From Paenibacillus pini JCM 16418 (GTDB lineage Bacteria > Bacillota > Bacilli > Paenibacillales > Paenibacillaceae), in assembly GCF_000576305.1 (NCBI RefSeq), contig NZ_BAVZ01000006.1:124001-188000 (forward strand): DNA of 64,000 nt, given 5' to 3'. Every line of letters starts with the position of its first letter. Within the stretch, counting starts at the first letter, position 1. Below the pieces are notes generated by a model, which saw nothing but the letters and a program-made list of their open reading frames with translations, ran no database searches and was not told the DNA's origin. The translations under genes and the position numbers were made by a program. Shown here in pieces: positions 56,111-64,000 of this stretch.

Positions 56111-58202
56111 GTGAATACAAGATTCATTGCGATAGGCATGCTCTGCTTGTCCTTGCTGCTCGGTCCACTTGGACAGGTTTCTGCTGAAGTATCGAACACG
56201 AGTAGTGTACAGACATATGAGACCTTGTTTACGAATACAGATACTTCGTTATCGGGTGTCATGACTTCGAAGCAGTTCTTTTTTCAGAAGGAAGAGTATT
56301 GGAATGTAAGTAATGTGACAATCAACCTAGACTATCAGGTGACGCCTCTTGTATGGGGTGATCGTTCGAGTATTACTCTAGTGGTGAACGGAACGAAGTT
56401 CTATTCATTCAGACCTTCCGAGAATGAGCTTGATCAACAGCATCTAAAGATATCGGTGCCTAAAGGATTGTTAGTTAACGGAAATAATTCAATTTCTATT
56501 GAAGGATATATCCAAACGACCATTGATGATCAGGTCTGTGTCCCATTGGATCGACGGGATAATTGGCTTCAACTGTTTAAAACATCAGGCGTAGTTCTTA
56601 GCTACACCAATGGCATGTTAGATGGAAGCATTAGCGACTTTAACCGTCATTTTATTGGCCTAGACACGGTGAATAAGCGTAAAAATGCAATCGTAGTGCC
56701 CAAGAAGAGTCAAGCTGCAGAACTAGAAGCATCGGCGTACGCGTTATCAGGTTTCGCTAAGGCAAATCAGGTAAAGAGTCAGACGATACCGATGATTTCT
56801 TATGATGATACGAGTAGCTTGAGGGCTAAGAAGTTCGTTGTAGCTGTAGCTTTACTAGATCAGTTGCCTGCTGAGATGAAGAGTCTCTTGGCTGAACAGG
56901 ATTTGAGCAGCAAAGCGATTATTCAAGTTGTCAATATGAACAAACAGCCAACCCTTGTGATTACGTCCCAAGATCCTAAATTGTTGATTAAGGCTGGACG
57001 TTTGGTAGCCAACCAAGAACTGGTTGGGCAGCTAAATGGAAACGTCAAAATAGTGGACGGCAGCACGAATGTGGAGACACCCATTGTTAATGTGAGTAAG
57101 AACGTGACGTTAACGGAGACGGGTGATCAGCTAAAGGGAATTAACCATCATGAGCAAACCTATTTCGTTTCCCTACCTGCCAATCGATCCATTGCTGATG
57201 CAAGCAAAATCAGTCTTGATATTCGTTATGCGAAGAATCTCGACTTCGATCGCTCCATGGTCACGGTGCTACTTAATAACACACCGATTGGTAGTAAGAA
57301 GTTAACACCGGAGCTTGCGAATGGAGATACCGTTACACTGCCTATTCCTAAAAATGCGGAGATAACCGGCAGCTTTTCAGTAACCGTAGCCTTCGATCTT
57401 GAACTAAAGAATGCCGGATGTATACAGCCTCAGGACCAGATGCCTTGGGCTTACATTACCAAGGATTCGAAAATGCAATTGAACACGAAGGACCGGAATG
57501 ATTTATTATTTAATAACTATCCGAATCCCTTCCTAAGATGGTAGCTTTAACCAAGTGGCGGTCGTCGTACCGCAGGATTTGGACCATTATACGTATCTAG
57601 CGATTGCGAACGTATTTAACATGCTGGGTCAATATGCAGAAGGTAACACAGGCGATATCCAGTTCTATGAAGATCAAGTAGCTGCAACGGATCTACAGAA
57701 GCATAATGTTATTGCTGTTGGAACCTTTAAGAATAATAAGGTCATCCGAGATAAGAATGACAAGCTTTATTTTCAATATCGGCCGGATGGCACAGGGTTT
57801 ATATCTAATGAAAAAATGAGCATTGAAGAAGATTATGGGAAGCGGATTGGGTCGCTACAGTTAATTGATTCTCCTTATGAATCTGGACATGGACTTCTTG
57901 CTGTAACAGGTGCGAGCTCGGAATATTTATATATTGCTTCCAAGCTGATTGCCAGTGACAGTACGAAGTGGAAGGTTTCTGGGGACGGTGTGGTTACAGA
58001 TAAAGATGGTAATATCAATGCCTATCGTTTCAAAAAACAAACAGGAGAGAACCAATCTTCGGTAATTAGCGATGTGGTCCAGAGAAGTGACGTATTAGGC
58101 TTTATGGTAGCCATCGTATTGATCCTGGTTCTGGTTCTAATATCTCTGATCCTGATCATTCGTAAATACAGAAAGAAGCGGGGCGAGAGCGATGAAACGT
58201 AA
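56111..58202 (+). CDS. BcsB-like subunit, YdaN-like (one frameshift)
   Basis: About 697 residues. A signal peptide ends near residue 26; the extracellular part has the BcsB pattern (WNVSNVTINLDYQVTPLVWG, RSSITLVVNGTKFYSF, LLVNGNNSISIEGYI), and a single C-terminal membrane helix precedes KYRKKRGESDET. BcsB guides the nascent glucan after export from the synthase. The break near 57535 (probably AAAA read as AA) separates FLKDG from SFNQVAVVVPQ. GTG start after GGAGAAG. It overlaps the next gene by 11 bases. Confidence 0.9.
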
Positions 58203-59046
58203 TCAAAGCAGCCTTTTATCAGACGGCGCCTTTCTGCTATTGTTTGTTATTTGTTTTATATGTATCGTCTTCACTTCAGGCGATCCTAATCGGTATATCC
58301 AAAATATCATTTTATTAAATGTGGCCTTTTTAATTTCAATTGTGACTTATTTTACGACCGTGACAACGGGCCTGATTCTGAACATTGTGTTTATTTTCGG
58401 ATACGGAACATTCACCCTCTATCAAACGGTCGTTCAAGGTGGAGTCGTGGGCAGTCAGAATTATTTTTGGCTGATTATGATTCCTGTGTTTACTTTAGTG
58501 ACTTGGATGCTAACCTCCGCTAATAAGCAGTTGCAGATGGAGAAGGAAGAATTGCAGAAGAAGAACACATCATTGGCTACAATGGATGAACGCACGAATT
58601 TAAAGAATAGTCGCTTATTTCAGAAGGATGCTAATGTATTTATGGCTCTTTCAACTCGCTATCAAATTCCGCTGACGCTCATGGTAGTGACCGTGAAGTA
58701 TTGGGATGAACTCAGTGGGATGATTAGCGAAGAACAAATGACATCGATGATTTATGATATCTCTAAATTAAGTGAGACGAGTATACGGATGAATGACTCT
58801 CTATATATGCTCAATACAGAGAATCCAACATGGGGAATGCTGCTCTTTACAGATCAAGAAGGAGCTGGTGTGGTCATTCATCGTTTGAAGGAGAAGGTAG
58901 CTTCCTTCAATACGATTGAGTTTGCCGACAAGTATAAGATTGAGCTTAATCTTACGATCGGGGCGGTTGAATATCAGCCAGATATCATCCCGACGCCGCT
59001 CGATTTCATCGCACAGGCACGGAAACAATTGGAGTATGATGTATAG
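58192..59046 (+). CDS. degenerate GGDEF membrane protein, YdaK-like c-di-GMP receptor
   Basis: A 284-residue protein with four N-terminal transmembrane helices (to about residue 108), a short coiled coil and a GGDEF-fold domain. The active-site motif GGDEF is replaced by Asn208-Thr-Glu-Asn-Pro212, so it cannot make c-di-GMP. The inhibitory-site motif RxxD is intact as Arg199-Met-Asn-Asp202 at the canonical five-residue distance. B. subtilis YdaK has this same combination and binds c-di-GMP to switch on its exopolysaccharide operon. It overlaps the YdaN-like gene by 11 bases and ends the operon. It likely activates the YdaM-like synthase, replacing the missing PilZ domain. Confidence 0.88.
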   Translation: MKRNQSSLLSDGAFLLLFVICFICIVFTSGDPNRYIQNIILLNVAFLISIVTYFTTVTTGLILNIVFIFGYGTFTLYQTVVQGGVVGSQNYFWLIMIPVFTLVTWMLTSANKQLQMEKEELQKKNTSLATMDERTNLKNSRLFQKDANVFMALSTRYQIPLTLMVVTVKYWDELSGMISEEQMTSMIYDISKLSETSIRMNDSLYMLNTENPTWGMLLFTDQEGAGVVIHRLKEKVASFNTIEFADKYKIELNLTIGAVEYQPDIIPTPLDFIAQARKQLEYDV

Positions 59047-59066
59047 TTTAAGAGTTGTGAATTGCA

Positions 59067-59107
59067 GAAGACCGGAAATCTCCTCATAGGAGTTTCCGGT
59101 CTTTCTA
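59067..59107 (+). terminator. terminator of the exopolysaccharide operon
   Basis: AAGACCGGAAATCTCC pairs with GGAGTTTCCGGTCTT with one bulge, around TCATA, followed by TCTATTC. It lies 20 bp after the last stop codon. Confidence 0.85.
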
Positions 59108-59191
59108 TTCCCACGTGTTACACCGATGGCAAATTGGGGTTAAGTACTTTTGTATAATCTATGGCTTCATATCTGATTAGGAGGTACTACC

Positions 59192-60043
59192 ATGCAGTGG
59201 AAGGGTAGAAGAGAAAGCTCAAATGTTGAAGACCGACGTGGCAGGGGTGGTAAAACCATTGTCGGAGGCGGTATTGGTGGTATCGTAATCTTACTAATCG
59301 TAACTTTACTTGGTGGAGGCAGTCCAGGAGACATATTGAACAGTATTACAGGTTCGGGCTCAAGTTCGAACTCTAGCACCCCATATCAAGAAACAGCACA
59401 GGAGAAGGAGCTGTCGGAGTTTGTATCCGTTGTTCTTGCAGATACAGAAGATGTATGGACAGATGAATTCAAAAAGAGAGGGTTAACATATACAGACCCA
59501 ACCCTCGTACTCTATACAGATAGTGTACAGTCGGCATGCGGGACAGCGGGTTCTTCCGTAGGTCCATTTTATTGCCCAGGAGACAGTAAGCTTTACATCG
59601 ATTTAAGTTTCTACGATGAGCTTAAGCAGAAGTTTCAAGCCCCAGGTGACTTTGCGATGGCGTATGTCGTTGCTCATGAAGTCGGGCACCACGTTCAAAC
59701 CTTACTAGGGACTTCAGACAAGTTGAATAAACTTCGCAGTTCGTTAAGTGAGAAGGAGTACAACACCTATCAAGTAAGGTTTGAACTACAAGCCGATTAT
59801 TTGGCCGGCGTGTGGGCGAACCATGCTCAAGGTAAGAACCTACTGGAAAAAGGTGATCTCGAGGAGGCCCTTACTGCGGCAAGTGCTGTAGGTGATGATA
59901 CCATTCAGAAAAAAGCTCAAGGTTATGCAGTCCCCGAAAGCTTTACGCACGGGACTTCGGAGCAGAGGATGAATTGGTTCAATAAGGGATTCAAGTCAGG
60001 TAAAATTGAAGATGGAGATACCTTTAGCGCAAGTAAGCTGTAG
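59192..60043 (+). CDS. neutral zinc metallopeptidase (YpfJ family)
   Basis: A 283-residue protein of the YpfJ/KPN_02809 zinc peptidase family. A charged N-terminus is followed by one membrane helix (about 27-43), a Ser/Asn-rich linker, and the peptidase domain with His162-Glu163-x-x-His166 in AHEVGHHVQT and a third ligand in the QADYLAGVW region. GSSVGPFYCPGDSKLYIDLS is typical of the family. The active site should face outward. No substrate is known. The single gene has its own terminator and AGGAGG start site. Confidence 0.92.
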   Translation: MQWKGRRESSNVEDRRGRGGKTIVGGGIGGIVILLIVTLLGGGSPGDILNSITGSGSSSNSSTPYQETAQEKELSEFVSVVLADTEDVWTDEFKKRGLTYTDPTLVLYTDSVQSACGTAGSSVGPFYCPGDSKLYIDLSFYDELKQKFQAPGDFAMAYVVAHEVGHHVQTLLGTSDKLNKLRSSLSEKEYNTYQVRFELQADYLAGVWANHAQGKNLLEKGDLEEALTAASAVGDDTIQKKAQGYAVPESFTHGTSEQRMNWFNKGFKSGKIEDGDTFSASKL

Positions 60044-60070
60044 GCTGCAGTTTGGGGATTGTAATATGCT

Positions 60071-60113
60071 AAAAAGCGGACATTCTAATTTAAAGAATGT
60101 CCGCTTTTATTTT
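60071..60113. terminator. bidirectional intrinsic terminator
   Basis: AAAAGCGGACATTCT pairs perfectly with AGAATGTCCGCTTTT around AATTTAA, with a T-rich tail on both strands, between convergent genes. Confidence 0.92.
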
Positions 60114-60124
60114 CGTGAAGAGTT

Positions 60125-60970
60125 TTAGAAATTGAAGTTATCCGGATCGGGACCAACACGCACATTTTCGTTCAATGCGTCAATTTGTTCTACGTCTTCA
60201 GGCGTAAGCTCGAAATCGAAGATCGAGGCATTCTCGATGATACGGTGCTCCTTCGTTGACTTCGGAATGGTAACGACTCCAACCTGCAAGTCCCAGCGAA
60301 GAATAATTTGGGCTACCGATTTATGATGCTTATCGGCAATTCCCTTCAGAACTGAATTATCCAGCAGTTGTCCCTGCATTAATGGAGACCAAGCTTCTAA
60401 TTGAATGTCGTGCTTTTTCGTGAAGCTTAGTAGTTCTTTTTGTGTCAGCTTCGGATGCATTTCAACTTGGTTGACCATAGGTTTAATGGTAGAGTCCTTC
60501 ATTAGATCCTCAAGGTGATGAATTTGGAAGTTGCTGACGCCAATCGCTTTAATGCGACCTTGGTTATAGAGCGTCTCTAATGCTCTCCAAGCGTCTTTAT
60601 ATTTGCCAGCCACTGGCCAGTGAATAAGATACAAATCTAAATATTCCAGTCCGAGTTTCTCTAGGCTCGTCTCATATGCAGCTAGTGTAGAGTCATATCC
60701 TAAATCTGCATTCCACACTTTAGAAGTGATGAAGAGGTCTTCTCTGGAGAGATTATTCTCAGAAAGGGCTTCGCGAATACCTTGACCAACACTACTCTCA
60801 TTACCATAAATAGCTGCGGTATCGATGCTGCGATAGCCATGTTTAATGGCTGCTTTTACAGAGTCTATCGCATCTGCACCCTCTTCTACTTTAAATACAC
60901 CAAGTCCAAACCAAGGCATTTGTACACCATTGTGCAGAGTTGTTGTACTTTTTACATTTTCGATCATCAT
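60125..60970 (-). CDS. yvgN: aldo/keto reductase, YvgN-like (glyoxal reductase)
   Basis: A 281-residue aldo/keto reductase highly similar in pattern to B. subtilis YvgN, which reduces methylglyoxal and related aldehydes with NADPH. The catalytic tetrad is visible: Asp and Tyr in SIDTAAIYGNE, Lys in FITSKVWN and His in LYLIHWPV. The cofactor motif is IPKSTKEHRIIENASIFDFE. GGAGG lies five bases before the ATG at 60970. A longer frame to 61033 has no such site. It stands alone between a shared terminator and a divergent lipoprotein gene. Confidence 0.94.
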   Translation of the reverse strand: MMIENVKSTTTLHNGVQMPWFGLGVFKVEEGADAIDSVKAAIKHGYRSIDTAAIYGNESSVGQGIREALSENNLSREDLFITSKVWNADLGYDSTLAAYETSLEKLGLEYLDLYLIHWPVAGKYKDAWRALETLYNQGRIKAIGVSNFQIHHLEDLMKDSTIKPMVNQVEMHPKLTQKELLSFTKKHDIQLEAWSPLMQGQLLDNSVLKGIADKHHKSVAQIILRWDLQVGVVTIPKSTKEHRIIENASIFDFELTPEDVEQIDALNENVRVGPDPDNFNF

Positions 60971-61103
60971 TGTTGCCTCCAGTGTGAGTAATATGAATAT
61001 ACTATTGTATACCCATAGATGAGTAGTATGCACAATTTTAGCTTATAAACCGTTATGCAACTCTTTACCCAGCAACTGCGTCTGTAGCTAGAGGTGAACC
61101 CAT

Positions 61104-61940
61104 GTGAACCATAAAATAGTCAGTCTACTAATCGTTCTTGGTTTATTACTTACAGGATGTAACACTAACCAAAATGAAATAAAAGATAATAAAAACAATC
61201 TTTCGCCGCATATTAAATCTGTAGATCCTCCAGCGGTAAAAGATATTGGAGTGCCTGATCAAATAACCATCAGCCGTGGAAATACATTTGGTCATGTGAA
61301 TGATAAAATCTATGGCATTCTGACAAAGAAAGGGCAGGAAGAGGCTTTCACTGAAGCAATACAGACGGCGCAGAAGCTATTAGGGGAGCTGAATGTAATA
61401 GAACCAGACTATGATGTAGTCATAAGGATGAACAGCTCACAGCAAATGATTCATCTATGGCTAGGTGAGGCAGCGGAGAACGGGATGTTTGCCTATATTT
61501 CGGATACGGGTACAGGATATCGGTTAACTAAGGAGTCAACAGTGGAGCTACGTAGGATAATCAAAGGTATCATATACGATTCTAAATTAGCTGAGAAGAA
61601 TGGGGATATCATACCCAACGTCGATAACGTACTGAATAAGAACAGGTGGGAGGCTTTTCTTCAAAATGTGAAGATAGGTCAGAATGATTCCGTTCAGGTG
61701 ACGAGGTATTCAATTGAAGGGAATCCTATTTTTTATAATCTGGATTTCGATGGGAAGCAAGTTCATTATCAATTTGATGCTACACATGATGCTTTTGGTA
61801 CTCAAGAGAGACATTTTGATGTCTGTAAAGAGATCAATTCTAAGCAGGCCGAACATGGAACAGCATACCATTTAACCGGATGTAGTAGTAACAACAACCA
61901 AGATAATAAGACGTTTAGTTTGCTTATTCCTAATTCATAG
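61104..61940 (+). CDS. DUF4362 lipoprotein
   Basis: A 278-residue lipoprotein: a short signal with lipobox LLTGC, a linker, a first domain of about 100 residues (SRGNTFGHVNDKIYGILTKK onward), and a C-terminal DUF4362 domain with KNGDIIPNVDNVLNKNRWEA and VQVTRYSIEGNPIFYNLDFD. DUF4362 is common in Bacillales lipoproteins and its role is unknown. The start is GTG with AGAGGTG seven bases upstream. Confidence 0.88.
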   Translation: MNHKIVSLLIVLGLLLTGCNTNQNEIKDNKNNLSPHIKSVDPPAVKDIGVPDQITISRGNTFGHVNDKIYGILTKKGQEEAFTEAIQTAQKLLGELNVIEPDYDVVIRMNSSQQMIHLWLGEAAENGMFAYISDTGTGYRLTKESTVELRRIIKGIIYDSKLAEKNGDIIPNVDNVLNKNRWEAFLQNVKIGQNDSVQVTRYSIEGNPIFYNLDFDGKQVHYQFDATHDAFGTQERHFDVCKEINSKQAEHGTAYHLTGCSSNNNQDNKTFSLLIPNS

Positions 61941-61951
61941 CTATGTATATA

Positions 61952-61995
61952 CAAAAGGTTGATCTATCCCTAGTGGATTAATCAACCTTTTATTG
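61952..61995. terminator. intrinsic terminator, probably bidirectional
   Basis: AAAAGGTTGAT pairs with ATCAACCTTTT around a 17-base loop with a T-rich tail on the + strand, between convergent genes. Confidence 0.8.
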
Positions 61996-62013
61996 ATTCT
62001 GAATTAATGGAGA

Positions 62014-62769
62014 TTACACCTTGATTTGTTGGACAGACTCCCGTAAATGATGTGTCATATCCCTTAAGGTTACCGCGGATTCGGCGAGATAACGTACAAT
62101 CTGAAGCTGTTGATCTGTTAATTCATCAATTTGGAGTGTTTGATCGGAGGTGGTCTTGGCAATATTAGCGATATCGATCACGGTTGCGGAGACTTCCTCC
62201 GAGTTAGCCGTCATTTGCTCCGTAGCGGCAGAAATATCGTGAATTTGTCCCGTAACCAATCTGAACATCTCGACTACATTAGAGAACGATGTTCTGGCCC
62301 CCTCAGACAAGGACGTGCCGCTGCGTACTTCCTGAGAGCTATTCCCCATCGCTTCGCTAATGCGAAGTGATTCATGCTGAATATTATGCAGCAGGGCTCC
62401 AATTTGCTCGGTAGAACGGGAAGTGCCCTCCGCCAGCTTTCTGACTTCACCAGCGACAACAGCAAATCCAGCGCCATGCTCACCGGCGTGTGCTGCCTCA
62501 ATGGATGCATTTAACGCAAGCAGCTTCGTTTGATTTGAAATTTCAAATATAACGGCTAGAGCGCTTTCGATGTCTTGTGAGTATTCGCGCAAGGTGGATA
62601 CGCGCTTAACCGTCTCCTCTGTAGTCGAAGAGATGGTATGAATCTGATGATTCATCTGCTTTAGCGTATCTATTCCCATGTCCGCGCTATGTAGCGCTCT
62701 CATCGAAGCATCTGAAACGGTTGAAAAGGATTCGGAAATACGCTGGATTGTGTGTGAAATCTCTTCCAT
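62014..62769 (-). CDS. soluble methyl-accepting chemotaxis-type signalling protein
   Basis: A 251-residue protein made almost wholly of a methyl-accepting coiled coil. The highly conserved hairpin tip reads [20 protein letters not shown], then [20 protein letters not shown]. There is no membrane segment and no clear sensor domain, so it is a cytoplasmic receptor like B. subtilis YfmS, or one that senses through a partner. AAAAGGGA precedes the ATG. The start looks genuine, so I do not call it truncated. Confidence 0.88.
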   Translation of the reverse strand: MEEISHTIQRISESFSTVSDASMRALHSADMGIDTLKQMNHQIHTISSTTEETVKRVSTLREYSQDIESALAVIFEISNQTKLLALNASIEAAHAGEHGAGFAVVAGEVRKLAEGTSRSTEQIGALLHNIQHESLRISEAMGNSSQEVRSGTSLSEGARTSFSNVVEMFRLVTGQIHDISAATEQMTANSEEVSATVIDIANIAKTTSDQTLQIDELTDQQLQIVRYLAESAVTLRDMTHHLRESVQQIKV

Positions 62770-62839
62770 AGATCCCTTTTATCTATGCGTAGTTACTCTA
62801 TTATTCGATAGATTTCGACATTATTTTCCAAGTTCCTCC

Positions 62840-64000
62840 TTAGATTTGTGATAGTGTGTTGAATATTCTCCGAATTCCTTCGGAGATTCGATTTTCTGTC
62901 AAATTTCCAAATCCAAGAATGATTTGTTGCCGATGTTTGTCTTTATGGAGAGCGTGAATATCTACAGGATGAACCTTTACGCCACTCAGCTCTAGCTGAT
63001 GTAACAAGTCCGGAGTGAATGTTATACCTGCAAATTCAGCAACGAGATGAAGTCCCGTAGAATCACCGATTATCGTTACTTGCTCCCCGAAGCTTTGAGA
63101 CAGGGCATGCATCAGGAAATCGCGCCTTTTGCGATAGAGCTTTCGCATTTGTTTAATATGGCGATCTAAATATCCCTCCTCCATAAAGCGGGCAAGTGTA
63201 AGCTGTTCCAATGCTGGTGTGTGTAGGTCGGTTAGCCATTTCAAACTGCGAGCAGCCTCAATATGAGCACGGGGCAAGATGATATAACCCATACGAAGCG
63301 CAGGCGATAGAATTTTGCTGAAGGTTCCGATGTAGATCACCCGATCCGGGTTTAATCCCTGTAATGAGCTTACAGGAGGACCCTCATACCGAAATTCACT
63401 ATCATAATCATCCTCCACAATATAACTGCCATGGGCTGCAGCATATTGAATTAACTGGACACGGCGCTGGATGGGCAGGACTCCCCCAAGTGGAAACTGA
63501 TGAGAAGGTGTTACATAAATAAATTTTGGTTTTATATTCTCAGGCATAAGCTCTGTTAGCAAGCCATGTCGATCGACTGGAACAGGATGAATAGTTGTGT
63601 CAGGGAGAGAGAATATATTGTGGATTTCCATGGTAATGGGGTCTTCTAAAATCACATCAGATATCTCAGACAATAGCAGCTTAGCAATTAAAGATAGAGC
63701 CTGCGTGGCACCTGTTGTAATGAGCAGTTGATCGGGATCGCAAATGACACCTCTTGTGCGGTGTAAGTACTGAGCTATGATTGTTCTTAGTTCCAAACGT
63801 CCTTCCGGTTTACCATATCCAAACGCCTCATTCGGTGCTTCCATACAAGCGCGCTTTGACAGTTCAGACCATTGTTTTCTAGGAAAATGATCCAGCGCAG
63901 GGATGCCGTGACGAAAATCAATCAGATCATGGGTAGCTTGTACTGCTTCTTCTCTAGATGCTGTAGATGCTGCAGATGGAGTGAACTGTGGAACATGTTT
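62840..64000 (-). CDS. MocR/PdxR-type GntR regulator, aminotransferase domain (5' end beyond window)
   Basis: The frame is open to the right edge, so the N-terminal GntR winged helix is missing from view. The visible 386 residues are a PLP-dependent aminotransferase class I domain: DFRHGIPALDHFPRKQW, YGKPEGRLELRTIIAQYL, ITTGATQALSLIAKLL, VEDDYDSEFRYEG and the PLP-lysine segment YIGTFSKILSPALRMGYI. MocR proteins regulate vitamin B6, GABA or taurine genes by sensing PLP adducts. The target is presumably encoded outside the window, since the convergent neighbour is a chemoreceptor. Confidence 0.88.
   Translation of the reverse strand, partial: KHVPQFTPSAASTASREEAVQATHDLIDFRHGIPALDHFPRKQWSELSKRACMEAPNEAFGYGKPEGRLELRTIIAQYLHRTRGVICDPDQLLITTGATQALSLIAKLLLSEISDVILEDPITMEIHNIFSLPDTTIHPVPVDRHGLLTELMPENIKPKFIYVTPSHQFPLGGVLPIQRRVQLIQYAAAHGSYIVEDDYDSEFRYEGPPVSSLQGLNPDRVIYIGTFSKILSPALRMGYIILPRAHIEAARSLKWLTDLHTPALEQLTLARFMEEGYLDRHIKQMRKLYRKRRDFLMHALSQSFGEQVTIIGDSTGLHLVAEFAGITFTPDLLHQLELSGVKVHPVDIHALHKDKHRQQIILGFGNLTENRISEGIRRIFNTLSQI

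Noticed and set aside
62014-62769. Truncated membrane chemoreceptor
   Set aside because: A good ribosome binding site and ATG precede the signalling domain, and soluble receptors of this size exist, so truncation is not needed.
1-64000. CRISPR arrays, tRNA or rRNA genes, insertion sequences, prophage
   Set aside because: I looked for regular spaced repeats, tRNA-like cloverleaf arms, transposase frames with terminal inverted repeats and phage structural genes. None was convincing.

Overview
This window looks like a chromosomal piece of a spore-forming, Gram-positive Bacillales bacterium, most likely Paenibacillus or a close relative. The evidence is moderate to low GC content, strong AGGAGG ribosome binding sites with frequent GTG and TTG starts, intrinsic terminators between transcription units, an NlpC/P60 enzyme on a copper-amine-oxidase-N stalk, NPCBM and F5/8C surface modules, a CgeB-type glycosyltransferase and an RsbQ homologue. 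I saw no rRNA, tRNA, CRISPR array, insertion sequence or prophage.

Layout. 0-11 kb: gamma-glutamyltransferase, oxalate decarboxylase, a flavin monooxygenase-like enzyme, LysR divergent from a YhgE/Pip membrane protein, a membrane-anchored phosphodiesterase-like protein, a metallo-beta-lactamase-fold hydrolase and two small membrane proteins. 11-15 kb: an RsbQ-like hydrolase followed by a PAS-GGDEF diguanylate cyclase, a decayed TetR/SDR locus, and a cell-wall hydrolase. 15-21 kb: a c-di-GMP-I riboswitch and a surface M60-like metallopeptidase of about 1,939 residues. 21-32 kb: MarR-controlled redox genes, a MurG/PseB-like pair, a MacB/FtsX-type ABC transporter, a YitT protein and a ring-cleaving dioxygenase with a clear promoter and operator. 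32-38 kb: CPA1 antiporter, GIY-YIG protein, a possible spore-surface glycosylation cluster, DUF817. 38-43 kb: GAF-GAF-PAS-GGDEF-EAL protein and a thiamine-diphosphate enzyme. 44-46 kb: acetate symporter pair. 46.8-59 kb: a ten-gene exopolysaccharide operon whose second half matches B. subtilis ydaJKLMN in content. 59-64 kb: zinc metallopeptidase, aldo/keto reductase, DUF4362 lipoprotein, soluble chemoreceptor, and a MocR-type regulator running off the right edge.

The most coherent biology is cyclic di-GMP. The window has a PAS-GGDEF synthase beside an RsbQ-like partner, a dual GGDEF-EAL enzyme, a c-di-GMP riboswitch in front of a giant secreted protease, and an exopolysaccharide operon ending in a degenerate GGDEF protein that has lost its active site (NTENP) but kept the inhibitory-site RxxD motif (RMND). 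That is the signature of a c-di-GMP receptor.

Caution on sequence quality: eleven otherwise well-conserved genes are broken by sixteen small frameshifts. All can be repaired by one- or two-base insertions, often in short G or C runs, which points to uncorrected long-read consensus errors rather than real gene loss. I annotate each such gene as one CDS across the break. Separately, four loci look truly decayed: SDR remnants at 7.8-8.1 kb and 13.4-13.9 kb, a TetR stub at 13.2 kb, and a permease scrap at 31.8 kb.
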